A model generated the notes under the pieces. It ran no database searches and was not told where the DNA came from. It worked only from the letters and a program-made list of their open reading frames with translations. A DNA stretch of 64,000 bases from CAZNMF01 sp964573795 (GTDB lineage Bacteria > Acidobacteriota > Vicinamibacteria > Vicinamibacterales > SCN-69-37): the NCBI GenBank assembly GCA_964573795.1, contig CAZNMF010000049.1:1-64000 (forward strand), written 5' to 3'. Below, one piece after another: positions 38,499-46,561 of this stretch. A program made the position numbers and the translations under genes. The stretch's first letter is position 1. Every line of letters begins with the position of its first letter.

Positions 38499-40274
38499 CT
38501 ACTTCACTTCCTTGAGCGGAATCACTTCCGCGCGGGGCAGCGGGCCGAAGTCCTCGCCGAACTTGATTGGCGGCAGGTCCTGGAACATGAAGTCCCACTT
38601 CCAGCGCTCGGACGGATTCGAGGCCTGCAGCCAGTGCTTCGCAGAGACCGGGCGGTTGAACGTGACCGTCGCCAGAGCCGCGTAGCCTGGGACGTCCTTC
38701 AGCCGCTCCGCGATCGCGTGGCGGATCGCGTTCGCCGACGTGTAGCTGATCGTCGCGCCGAACACCGGGCCGAGCTTGCCGAGAATCTGCCAGTCTTCGA
38801 TTGCGTCTCCCGGCGGCGTGATGACCATCGACGCGGCCTGCACGTGACCCGTGACGTTCGTGTAGGTCGCGTCCTTCTCGACGAACGCGGAGCCCGGCAG
38901 CACGATGTCCGCGGCCTCGGCGAGCGGCGTGTGCAGCACGCCCTGGACGATGAGCGTCTGAATCTTGCCGGCAGCACGCGCCGCGAGGATCCAGTCGACG
39001 TCGCCGATCGAGCCGTCTGGGCCGGGATCGAGCACGTAGAGCACATTCGCCTGGCCGGATTCGACGACGGATTTGATGGCGGAGAGATCGGCGGGCGCGC
39101 TCTCGCGTCCGACGGGGAAGCCGAGATCGCGCGCGCCGCGCACGTTCGGCGCGTCGACGGCCGGGATGCGGAACTTCGTGTTGGCCGGCTGCGGCTTCTC
39201 GCGGTAGCGCCAGCCGAAGCTCACGCCGCCGGCCTGGCCGGCGATCTCCTGCAGGACGAACAGCTCTTCGAGCGACGCGTGACCCGAGACGAAGAAGTAC
39301 ACGTTCGACGGTCCGCCCGCGGCCGTGACGGCATCGCCAACGGCGGTCAGCGCGTCGCCCCAGGGCAGCGCGTCGGCCGTCGCGCCGCGCCGCACGTGCG
39401 GCTGCAGCAGGCGGCGGTTGCCTTCGACCCAGTGATAGTCGAAGCGGCCGATGTCGCACATCCAATAGCTGTTGATTTCAGGGTTCAGGCGCGGCGTCAT
39501 GCGCACGAGGCGCGCGCCCTTGGCCCATTCCGGCTTGGCTTTGATCCACGCCGTCGTGTTGCAGCCGCGCTCGCACAGCGTGCAGATCGTGTCGACCGCG
39601 TGCGGGTTGTCCCACGGCCGCGACTTGAACCGGTAGTCGCGCGTCGTGATCGCGCCGACCGGGCAGACGTCCATCAGGTTGCCCGAGAGCAGCGACACGA
39701 CGCCGTGCTCTTCGAACGTGGCGATTTCGCTGCCGTAGCCGCGATTCGCGATGGCGATCTGCGCGTCGCCGTCCACTTCGCGCATGAACCGCACGCAGCG
39801 CGTGCAGAGAATGCAGCGGTTGCGGTTGAGCATCAGCGTCGGGCCGAAGTCGACGTCGGCCTTGACGCCCTCGCCGTCGAACACGCGGCGCGGGAACTCC
39901 ATCCGGCTGCGCTCCGGTCCGAACGTGTACGAGAAGTCCTGGAGCGGACACTCGCCGCCTTTGTCGCAGACGGGGCAGTCGAGCGGATGATTGGCGAGGA
40001 GGAACTCGAACACGCTGGCGCGCGCGGCCTGGACCTCGGCCGAGCCCGTCGTGACGACCATGCCGTCCGTGCAGATCGTCGAGCACGACGTCTGCAGCTT
40101 CGGCATCTTCTCGATCTTCACGATGCAGACGCGGCAGGAGCCGTCGACGCCGAGGCCGGGGTGGTAGCAGTAGTACGGCACGGAGATGCCGCTCTTGATG
40201 GCGGCCTGAAGGACCGTCTGTCCCTTCTCTACCGTGACTTCGCGGCCGTCGATTGTCAGCGTGACGGTATCCAT
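38499..40274 (-). CDS. nuoG: NADH-quinone oxidoreductase subunit G-like iron-sulfur protein
   Basis: The 591-residue product has an N-terminal [2Fe-2S] domain (CYHPGLGVDGSCRVC). NuoG-type cysteine sets follow (HPLDCPVCDKGGECPLQD, RNRCILCTRCVRFMREVDGD, DVCPVGAI, TICTLCERGCN), then a molybdopterin-oxidoreductase-like domain. It would accept electrons from NuoF and pass them along the arm of complex I. No other nuo gene is in the window. ATG 40274 is preferred over an upstream TTG at 40295. Confidence 0.88.
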   Translation of the reverse strand: MDTVTLTIDGREVTVEKGQTVLQAAIKSGISVPYYCYHPGLGVDGSCRVCIVKIEKMPKLQTSCSTICTDGMVVTTGSAEVQAARASVFEFLLANHPLDCPVCDKGGECPLQDFSYTFGPERSRMEFPRRVFDGEGVKADVDFGPTLMLNRNRCILCTRCVRFMREVDGDAQIAIANRGYGSEIATFEEHGVVSLLSGNLMDVCPVGAITTRDYRFKSRPWDNPHAVDTICTLCERGCNTTAWIKAKPEWAKGARLVRMTPRLNPEINSYWMCDIGRFDYHWVEGNRRLLQPHVRRGATADALPWGDALTAVGDAVTAAGGPSNVYFFVSGHASLEELFVLQEIAGQAGGVSFGWRYREKPQPANTKFRIPAVDAPNVRGARDLGFPVGRESAPADLSAIKSVVESGQANVLYVLDPGPDGSIGDVDWILAARAAGKIQTLIVQGVLHTPLAEAADIVLPGSAFVEKDATYTNVTGHVQAASMVITPPGDAIEDWQILGKLGPVFGATISYTSANAIRHAIAERLKDVPGYAALATVTFNRPVSAKHWLQASNPSERWKWDFMFQDLPPIKFGEDFGPLPRAEVIPLKEVK

Positions 40275-40314
40275 AACGGGTCGATCATATCCCAAGGAAA
40301 CGGGGGAGTTTCCG

Positions 40315-41343
40315 CTACCGCCCTTCGCGATCCAGCAGCTCGTGCAGCAGCACCTGGATGATGGCCGCGGTGGGGACGGCGAGCAGCGCGCCGACGATGC
40401 CGAGCAGCTCGGAGCCGATGAGCAGGGCCGCGATGACCGTGACCGGGCTGACGCCGACCTGGCGCTCCATCACGCGCGGGACCAGGAAGTGGTTCTCGAT
40501 GAACTGCTGTGTCGCGAAATAGATGATGGCGAAGACGCCCGTGTGGACCGACACCGTCATTGCCACGAGCACGGCCGGAATCGCGGCGAGGATCGGGCCC
40601 ACGACGGGGATCAGCTCGCCGATCGCCGCGAGCAGCGCGAGCACGTAGAAGTACGGCACGCCCAGCAGCCAGAGGCCGAGCGCGGCCGTCGTGCCGATGA
40701 TGCCCGACAGCAGCAGCTGGCCGCCGAGCCACGCGCTGACCTTCACCGTCACGCTGTGAATCACCCGCGCCAGCATCGCGCGATGTTCGCGCGCGAAGAG
40801 ACGGACGAACGCGACCTGCAGCGCCGGCGCTTCGAGCAGCAGGTAGGAGGGCAGCACGAGCACCGTGACGAGCGCGCCAATCACGCCGAGCACGCCCTGG
40901 AGCGCGCCGAGCACCCCCACCAGCGCGACGCCCGGGTTGGGCGTCTGCCGCAGCAGCTCGCTCCATGAGTACGTGTGCGCGATGAGGTGATTGCGCAGCA
41001 GCACGTCCTGGAACGTATCGACGTAGGCCGGCAGGTTCGTCCACAGCTCGCGGCCCTGCGTGATGAGCGGTGGGATCACGAGCGTAATCGCGAGCACGAT
41101 CGCGGCGATCAGGCCGAGATAGATGATGAGGATTGCGACCCAGCGCGGCATGCGCCGGCCGGCCGCGCGTCGCTCGAGCCAGCGCACGGCCGGGCTCATG
41201 CCGATCGCCAGCAAGCCCGCGACATAGAGCAGCAGCAGGACCTGCCGCAGCAGGAACGCCGCGTAGAGCAGCACGATGCCCGAGAGCGCCGTGAAGACGC
41301 CGAAGACGATCAGGCTGCGCGGGTTGCGGCGGGTCGCGTTCAC
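40315..41343 (-). CDS. AI-2E family (PerM-like) membrane permease
   Basis: The 342-residue protein has about eight hydrophobic segments. These include SLIVFGVFTALSGIVLLYAA at the N-terminus and the family regions GQLLLSGIIGTTAALGLWLL and IGELIPVVGPILAAIPAVLV. Members export varied substrates; the substrate here is unknown. It starts at GTG 41343, overlapping the aminotransferase stop by 4 bp. Confidence 0.88.
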   Translation of the reverse strand: MNATRRNPRSLIVFGVFTALSGIVLLYAAFLLRQVLLLLYVAGLLAIGMSPAVRWLERRAAGRRMPRWVAILIIYLGLIAAIVLAITLVIPPLITQGRELWTNLPAYVDTFQDVLLRNHLIAHTYSWSELLRQTPNPGVALVGVLGALQGVLGVIGALVTVLVLPSYLLLEAPALQVAFVRLFAREHRAMLARVIHSVTVKVSAWLGGQLLLSGIIGTTAALGLWLLGVPYFYVLALLAAIGELIPVVGPILAAIPAVLVAMTVSVHTGVFAIIYFATQQFIENHFLVPRVMERQVGVSPVTVIAALLIGSELLGIVGALLAVPTAAIIQVLLHELLDREGR

Positions 41344-42548
41344 CGGCTCAGGAATCTGGCGGTGAAATCCGCCATGTCGTCGTAGATCGCGTCGAGCTCG
41401 TCAGGCGGCGCCAGATAGACGATGCGGAAGAAGCCGTCGGCCGGCGCGGTGCCGAACCCCGATCCGTACACGCACAGGATGCCCGTGTCGCGCAGCAGGG
41501 CGAGGATGTAGTCCTGATCCGTCGTGCCGCGCGGCAGCGTGACCTGCGGCATTGCGTAGAACGCTGCGCGCGGCATCACGCAGCGCATCCCCGGAATCGC
41601 CGACAGCCTTCTGGTCGTCAGCTCCGCGCGTACGTGCAGGGCGTGCGCGAACGCGGCTTGATGGGCGCGATCGCCGTTGAGCGCCGGCTCGATCGCGTAC
41701 TGCATCGGGCCAGGGCTGCACAGACGGCCGTCGGCCATCTTCCTGATGCCGGCGAGCACCTCATCGAGCCGACGGCAGTTGCTGACGACGAGCCATCCCG
41801 TCCGCCAGCCCGGCGCGAGATACGCCTTGGACAGCGACGAGAAGGAGATGATTGGCGCGTCGGGCGCCAGCGATCCGATGAGCGGCGTGGGGCCGTCGAA
41901 CGAGACGTCGCCGTACACCTCGTCGGCGAGGATCGTCAGACCCGCGCGATCGGCGAAATCGATCACCGCGCGCCGCGTCGCTTCGGGATACACCGCGCCC
42001 GTCGGGTTGTTCGGATCGATGACGACGATCGCGCGCGTCGACGAGGTCGTGCGGCGGCGGATGTCGTCGAGATCGGGCTGCCAGCCGCGCTCGGGATCGG
42101 TGCGATAGTAGACGGCGCGCGCGCCGATCTTGGCCAGCACCGCGGTGTAGAGCGGATACGTCGGCGTCGGCACCAGCACTTCGTCGCCGGGATCGGCGAG
42201 CACGCTGAGCGCCAGCTCGATGCCCTCGGACGTGCCTTGCGTGACGACGACGCGATCGGCGGGAACGGGCATGCCGCGGCGGGTGTACTCCTGCGCGACG
42301 GCGGCGCGCGCCGGCTCGATGCCGGCCGACGGCACGTAGCCGTTGTGGCCGTCCCGCATGGCGCGCTCGACCGCCTCAATCAGGTGCGGCGGCGTCCTGA
42401 ACCCGAATTGGACGGGATCGCCGATGTTCAGATAGCGCACCCGGCGGCCCGCCGCTTCGACCTTCTTCGCTTCGACGACGATGTTGCGGATCGCGTAGCT
42501 GAAGGCGTTCACGCGGGCAGAGACGTGGGCCGCGGCGCTCGTGGGCAT
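41340..42548 (-). CDS. PLP-dependent aminotransferase, class I/II (AlaA-like)
   Basis: The 402-residue cytosolic enzyme shows the fold-type I pattern: YLNIGDPVQFGFRTP, VVTQGTSEGIELALSVLADP, VVIDPNNPTGAVYP, ILADEVYGDVSF and the PLP lysine in SFSSLSKAYLAPGWRTGWLV. The order resembles alanine/glutamate-pyruvate aminotransferases of the AlaA type. Exact substrates cannot be read from sequence. It leads the minus-strand run aminotransferase - AI-2E - nuoG - dsbD. Confidence 0.88.
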   Translation of the reverse strand: MPTSAAAHVSARVNAFSYAIRNIVVEAKKVEAAGRRVRYLNIGDPVQFGFRTPPHLIEAVERAMRDGHNGYVPSAGIEPARAAVAQEYTRRGMPVPADRVVVTQGTSEGIELALSVLADPGDEVLVPTPTYPLYTAVLAKIGARAVYYRTDPERGWQPDLDDIRRRTTSSTRAIVVIDPNNPTGAVYPEATRRAVIDFADRAGLTILADEVYGDVSFDGPTPLIGSLAPDAPIISFSSLSKAYLAPGWRTGWLVVSNCRRLDEVLAGIRKMADGRLCSPGPMQYAIEPALNGDRAHQAAFAHALHVRAELTTRRLSAIPGMRCVMPRAAFYAMPQVTLPRGTTDQDYILALLRDTGILCVYGSGFGTAPADGFFRIVYLAPPDELDAIYDDMADFTARFLSR

Positions 42549-42645
42549 AGAGCCCTATCGTAGCGTAGTGGCCGGAAAATCCCGGCGCGCGTGCAGGTGC
42601 AGGCATCGAGGCGAGGGGCCGATAGATGGGGAAGAGAGCACGAGG

Positions 42646-42782
42646 CGGGCGGCCACGGGGGGCCGCCCCTACGCGGGCTGCCGTCGGCGGTCTGCGGTCC
42701 GAGGATCCGGTGGCCCTTGTGGCCGCCTCGCAGGTCACTGCGGATTGGCCGACGCTGCAGGGGCGGCCCCCGTGGCCGCCCG
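42646..42782. repeat. Inverted-repeat pair (REPIN-like, 137 bp) between divergent genes
   Basis: The 25-nt left arm (42646-42670, core GGGCGGCCACGG) and the 24-nt right arm (42759-42782) are reverse complements apart from one extra G. Each arm is itself partly palindromic (GGGCGGCC...GGCCGCCC). They enclose 88 bp in the 257-bp gap between the aminotransferase and an outer-membrane protein gene. Overall size is close to that of the element at 34963-35095, though the sequence differs. Confidence 0.65.
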
Positions 42783-42805
42783 TCACCCGTCGCCCGTGGC
42801 CCGCT

Positions 42806-43420
42806 ATGTCCAAAAACTTCGCATCCACACTCCTCGTTCTCGCCGCGCTCGTCGCGGCGCCGCAGCTGGCCTCCGCGCAGGGCTTTGCGCTCGGGCCGCG
42901 TATGAGCTTCGTTCGCGGCGACGTGCCGTCCGGCACGCCGTCGACGCGCTTCCTTGGCGGGACGGTGCGGATGGGATCGTCGAAGCACGTCGCGTTCGAG
43001 CTGGCGCTCGACTATCGCAGCGAGACCAGCGTGGACGGCCTATCCCGGCTGCGCGAGCGGCCGTTCCAGGGATCGATGCTGCTGTTCCCCGTGCGATCGA
43101 CCGTCGCGCCGTATCTGCTCGCGGGGTACGGCATCTATCAGCAGACCTACGACACCTTGGATCCGGCCAACGGTCTGGCGCTCTCGTCGACCGTCTCGCG
43201 CAAGAGCGGCGCGCACATCGGCTTCGGCGCGGAAGTGCTCGTCGTCCGTCACGCGGCCTTCTACATCGACTATCGTCTGCGTTTCGTCCGGTTCGGATCG
43301 CCGGAAGGCGACGAGGATCCCGTCGACATCCCGGGGCAGTCGGTCATCCCCGGCCTCAAGAACGTGCAGTTGTCGCATCAGGGGTCGATGATCACGAGCG
43401 GCGTGGCATTTTATTTCTGA
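42806..43420 (+). CDS. Outer-membrane beta-barrel-like protein
   Basis: The 204-residue product starts MSKNFASTLLVLAALVAAPQ with a signal peptide ending at ASAQG. Alternating amphipathic strands follow (RMSFVRGDVPSG, AFELALDYRSETSV, VAPYLLAGYGIYQQ, AAFYIDYRLRFVRF), and it ends in Phe (TSGVAFYF), typical of small outer-membrane barrels. Specific function is unknown. ATG 42806 is chosen because it begins the signal peptide. Confidence 0.8.
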   Translation: MSKNFASTLLVLAALVAAPQLASAQGFALGPRMSFVRGDVPSGTPSTRFLGGTVRMGSSKHVAFELALDYRSETSVDGLSRLRERPFQGSMLLFPVRSTVAPYLLAGYGIYQQTYDTLDPANGLALSSTVSRKSGAHIGFGAEVLVVRHAAFYIDYRLRFVRFGSPEGDEDPVDIPGQSVIPGLKNVQLSHQGSMITSGVAFYF

Positions 43421-43446
43421 GATTCAGTGTCACAATCTGCCGGACG

Positions 43447-43932
43447 ATGATCGGTCCCGGACTGCTCGTGTTGCGGCTCGCGCTGGCGACCGTGCTGGTG
43501 GCGCATGGCAGCCACGAGTTGTTCGGGCTGTTCGGCGGGCCCGGCGCAGGGCCCGGCGGGCTGGCGCAGACCGCCGCGCACTTTGCGAGCATCGGCCTCT
43601 CGCCCGGGATCTTCTTTGCGGTGTTGATCGGCCTGGTCCGGCTCGCAGGCGGCGCGTTGATCGGTGTCGGATACTTCGCGCGCTGGGCCGCGCTCGCGGT
43701 CGCCATCCTCGAAGGCCTCGAGACCTGGAAGGACTTCGCGCGCTGGGGCCTCTTCCTCAACTGGACGCTCGATCCCACCCGCGGCCACGGCATGGAATAC
43801 GCCATCGTCACGATCGCGGCGCTCGTGTGTGTGACGCTGGCCGGATCGGGCGAGTGGTCGATCGACGGCGTGCGCGCGCGGTCGGCGGCCTCGCGCGCGG
43901 CCGGGCGAGCCAGGCTCAGGGATAGAGTCTGA
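43447..43932 (+). CDS. DoxX-family membrane protein
   Basis: The 161-residue product has four hydrophobic segments (LLVLRLALATVLVAHGSHEL, LSPGIFFAVLIGLVRLAGGA, ARWAALAVAILEG, YAIVTIAALVCVTLAGSGEW). It also has the DoxX-type start with HGSHELFGLFGGPG. Roles of DoxX proteins are varied and unclear here. It begins 26 bp after the barrel protein gene. Confidence 0.82.
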   Translation: MIGPGLLVLRLALATVLVAHGSHELFGLFGGPGAGPGGLAQTAAHFASIGLSPGIFFAVLIGLVRLAGGALIGVGYFARWAALAVAILEGLETWKDFARWGLFLNWTLDPTRGHGMEYAIVTIAALVCVTLAGSGEWSIDGVRARSAASRAAGRARLRDRV

Positions 43933-43949
43933 TGACGCGTCCAGTGCGT

Positions 43950-44013
43950 GTATCTCGCTATCTCTCTATCTCCCTATCGCACTATCTGATCATCGAGCTA
44001 TCGGGTTATCTGC
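43950..44013. repeat. Eight degenerate 8-bp tandem repeats (CTATCNNN)
   Basis: Eight phased octamers follow YTATCNNN, for example CTATCTCT, CTATCTCC, CTATCGCA, CTATCGGG, with one TCATCGAG. They lie between doxX and the SDR gene. The reverse complement, GATAGNNN, is the unit of the array at 46445-46526. Confidence 0.75.
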
Positions 44014-44020
44014 CTCTTTC

Positions 44021-44048
44021 GAACTTCGTACTTCGAACTTCGAACGTC
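44021..44048. repeat. Four 7-bp tandem repeats (GAACTTC)
   Basis: GAACTTC, GTACTTC, GAACTTC, GAACGTC follow each other without spacer, six bases before the SDR start codon. The array overlaps the place where a ribosome-binding site would be expected. Confidence 0.7.
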
Positions 44049-44053
44049 CGTCG

Positions 44054-44794
44054 ATGGATCTGACCTCTCGAGTCGTGTTGCTGACCGGCGGCCGCCGGAT
44101 GGGCGTGACGATCGCGACGGCGTGCGCGCTGCGGGGCGCGGACGTCGCGGTGGTGTATCGCAAGTCGAAAGACGATGCGGAGGCGGTGCGCGACGCGGTG
44201 ACGGCGCAGGGACGCCGGGCCGAGCTGGTGCAGGCCGATGTCTCCGATCCGGCGTCGGCGACGGCCATGATCGCCGCCGTCGATCGCGCGTTCGGCCGGC
44301 TCGACGTGCTCGTCAACATGGCGTCGATCTACGAGTCCGTCCCGCTCGATCAGCTGACGGTCGATCATTGGCGCCGGCAGCTGTCCGTCGACTTGCACGG
44401 CACGTTTCATTCGTCGCTCGCGGCGATTCCGCTGCTGCGCCGCAGCGGCGGCGGCCGCATCATCAACTTCAGCGACTGGCTGGTCGCCAGCGAGCGGCCG
44501 CGCTACGCGGGATACGTGCCGTACTACGTCGCGAAGGCCGGCGTGAAGGCGCTGACGGAAGCGCTCGCCCTCGAGCTCGCCTCCGATCGGATCCTCGTCA
44601 ATGCGATCGCGCCGGGCCCGATTCTCGCGCCGCCGGGCACGACCGACGACGAGAGCGCGGCGGTCGCGCGCGCCACGCCGCTCGGCCAGTGGGGCGGGCC
44701 GGGCGAGATCGCGAAAGCCATCCTCGCGCTGATCGACTCCGACTTCATCACGGGCGAGACGATCCGCGTCGACGGCGGACGCCACATCGCGTGA
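44054..44794 (+). CDS. Short-chain dehydrogenase/reductase (pteridine reductase/FolM-like)
   Basis: The 246-residue Rossmann protein has a cofactor loop TGGRRMG instead of the usual TGxxxGIG, and VDVLVNMAS-type LDVLVNMASIY. The catalytic Ser is in NFSDW and the YxxxK in PYYVAKAGVKALTEALALEL. The C-terminal GETIRVDGGRHIA is SDR-typical. The modified glycine loop is seen in pteridine-reductase-like SDRs, but the substrate is not proven. Translation signals are obscured by the heptamer array. Confidence 0.85.
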   Translation: MDLTSRVVLLTGGRRMGVTIATACALRGADVAVVYRKSKDDAEAVRDAVTAQGRRAELVQADVSDPASATAMIAAVDRAFGRLDVLVNMASIYESVPLDQLTVDHWRRQLSVDLHGTFHSSLAAIPLLRRSGGGRIINFSDWLVASERPRYAGYVPYYVAKAGVKALTEALALELASDRILVNAIAPGPILAPPGTTDDESAAVARATPLGQWGGPGEIAKAILALIDSDFITGETIRVDGGRHIA

Positions 44795-44804
44795 GAAGAC
44801 CCCT

Positions 44805-44860
44805 GACAACTCAGACCTGAGAACCCAGAACTGAGAACCGAGAACCGAGAACCCAGAATC
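44805..44860. repeat. Eight degenerate 7-bp tandem repeats (GAGAACC type)
   Basis: Eight phased heptamers built on SAGAACY (GAGAACC four times; variants CAGAACT, CAGACCT, CAGAATC, GACAACT). They fill the 71-bp gap between the SDR and nitroreductase genes, ending five bases before the latter's ATG. Confidence 0.75.
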
Positions 44861-44865
44861 GCATC

Positions 44866-45492
44866 ATGAGTGACGACGAGCATCCGAAGGTCGCGGCGGC
44901 GGATCACGCGATCCTCGACGTCATTCGGCATCGCTGGAGCCCGCGCGCGTTCGACGCGGCGGCCGACGTCAGCGATGCGGAGCTGCGGCAGCTCTTCGAA
45001 GCCGCGCGCTGGGCGCCTTCGTCGGCCAACGAGCAGCCGTGGCGGTTCGTCGTGGCGACGTCGCGGCGGAATCCGCGCGCGTTCGCGGCGCTGCTCGACA
45101 CGCTCGAGCCGCGAAACCAGGCGTGGGCGAGGCACGCGCCGGCGCTGGTGCTCGTCGCCATCCGGCTCACGTTCGAGCGAAACGGCGCGCCGAACGCGAT
45201 GGCGTGGTGGGACGCCGGGCAGGCCGTGGGGTTTCTGTCGCTTCAGGCGACGGCCATGGGCCTCGCGACGCGGCAGATGGCCGGCTTCGACGTCGAGCGC
45301 ATCCGAACGGCCTGCAACGTGCCGTCGCTCTTCGAGCCCGCGATCGTGATGGCCATCGGCTATGCGGGAGATCCCGACCGTCTCGAGGTCGAGAAACATC
45401 GCGCCGCCGAGCTCCAGCCGCGCCAGCGCCGGCCGATCGACGAGTTCGTCTTCGACGGCACGTGGGGGATGGGGTTTGGAACGTCGAAGTAA
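44866..45492 (+). CDS. Nitroreductase-family FMN oxidoreductase
   Basis: The 208-residue product has the nitroreductase pattern: IRHRWSPRAFDAAADVSDAE, LFEAARWAPSSANEQPWRFV, WWDAGQAVGFLSLQATAMGL and a C-terminal MAIGYAGDPDRL. It would bind FMN as a dimer and use NAD(P)H; the natural substrate is unknown. It is co-oriented with the SDR gene and converges on the MetF-like gene. Confidence 0.88.
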   Translation: MSDDEHPKVAAADHAILDVIRHRWSPRAFDAAADVSDAELRQLFEAARWAPSSANEQPWRFVVATSRRNPRAFAALLDTLEPRNQAWARHAPALVLVAIRLTFERNGAPNAMAWWDAGQAVGFLSLQATAMGLATRQMAGFDVERIRTACNVPSLFEPAIVMAIGYAGDPDRLEVEKHRAAELQPRQRRPIDEFVFDGTWGMGFGTSK

Positions 45493-45518
45493 GAATCCGA
45501 TCGGGAAACGCGACGTCC

Positions 45519-46364
45519 TTACCCCTCCGCCAGCGCCAGCACGCGCTCCAGCGTCTTCCTCGCGCTCTTGACCGGCAGATTCGACACGTAGAAGTGACGC
45601 ACGCCGCACGCGCGCAGCGTGCGGATCGTCTGCGCGCATACCTCATCCGGCGTCGCACCCGCGGAGAACTCGCGCGTGAGCTCGTCGACGGGCACAGGCA
45701 GGAAATGGCGCAGCGTCTCGAGCGTCTTCGAGCTCGCGCTGCGGTAGTAGAACACGCCGAACACGCCGGGCAGCGCGATGCGCTGCCGCTCGTACTCCGT
45801 CTGGAAGCGCTCGATCGCGGCGCGATGATGATGCGAGACGATCTGCGTCAGGAAGTACTCGCCGTTGAACGTGCCGTCGGTGAGATAGCCGATCTGCCGC
45901 GCGGTGTCGGCGTGCGGGTTGGCCCAGCCGCCGAGCGACAGGCCCGGCACGTGCGCCGCGATGTGGCGGCGCAGCTCCCACGCGTGACTCACGCAACGCG
46001 GCGGCCCGACGGTGCGATCGCCGCCGAGCACCACGAGCGATCGAAACCCTTCCTGCCAGGCGCGCTCGGCGTAGCTCAGACAGAAGTCCAGCGAATGCTT
46101 CGTCGTCAGAAACGGCACGACGTGATCGCGCGGCACGTCGGTGCCGAGGTTGATCACGAGATGCCGCAAGTTGTGCTCTTCACGCGCGCCGACGGCGCTG
46201 TCGGTGAGGAACACGAACGTGCCCGCGCGCACGAGGCCGCGGACCGCGTGGTACGTGTCGATCCACGCGTCGCGGCCCGCCGCCGCATCGAGCTCGGCCC
46301 GCGGCGGCCGCAATTCGACGGACACGACGGGATCCTTCAACAGGGCCTGCACGAGCGCGGACAT
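45519..46364 (-). CDS. Methylenetetrahydrofolate reductase (MetF)-like protein
   Basis: The 281-residue TIM-barrel protein has VVSVELRPPRAELD (catalytic-Glu strand), REEHNLRHLVINLG, FLTTKHSLDFCLSYAERAW, RSLVVLGGDRT and LGGWANPHAD in the place of GxxxPEGH. It is clearly MetF-like but diverged. It could make methyl-THF for MetH (encoded at 62412) or act on another folate. ATG 46364 is chosen by motif distance; there is a longer in-frame extension without family features. Confidence 0.75.
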   Translation of the reverse strand: MSALVQALLKDPVVSVELRPPRAELDAAAGRDAWIDTYHAVRGLVRAGTFVFLTDSAVGAREEHNLRHLVINLGTDVPRDHVVPFLTTKHSLDFCLSYAERAWQEGFRSLVVLGGDRTVGPPRCVSHAWELRRHIAAHVPGLSLGGWANPHADTARQIGYLTDGTFNGEYFLTQIVSHHHRAAIERFQTEYERQRIALPGVFGVFYYRSASSKTLETLRHFLPVPVDELTREFSAGATPDEVCAQTIRTLRACGVRHFYVSNLPVKSARKTLERVLALAEG

Positions 46365-46444
46365 CCCACGAAGTATAACGAGCGCGCGCCGAGCACCGCG
46401 CGGGTCCGCCGCCCACGCGCCGCTGAGATGAGGGCAGGTAGCTC

Positions 46445-46526
46445 GATGGCCAGATGATCCGCAGATAGTCCGATAGCCAGATGCGAGATAGTGCGTCAGC
46501 GCGATAGTGAGATAGCGCGATACAGC
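46445..46526. repeat. About ten degenerate 8-bp tandem repeats (GATAGNNN)
   Basis: Octamers GATGGCCA, GATGATCC, GATAGTCC, GATAGCCA, GATAGTGC, GATAGTGA, GATAGCGC and others run almost continuously, with one 3-bp insertion and one 7-bp unit. The unit is the reverse complement of that at 43950-44013. The array occupies the divergent promoter region between the MetF-like and D-cysteine desulfhydrase-like genes. Confidence 0.75.
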
Positions 46527-46561
46527 GGCTCTCGTCCTCCTTGCCATAACATGGACCGTTG

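Noticed and set aside
40275..40295. Upstream TTG start for the nuoG-like gene
   Set aside because: It adds seven residues without family similarity; the ATG at 40274 begins the [2Fe-2S] domain at the normal distance.
44805..44860. Tandem repeats considered as a CRISPR array
   Set aside because: Units are 7 bp, degenerate and without spacers; no cas gene is present. The same applies to the other short-repeat arrays.
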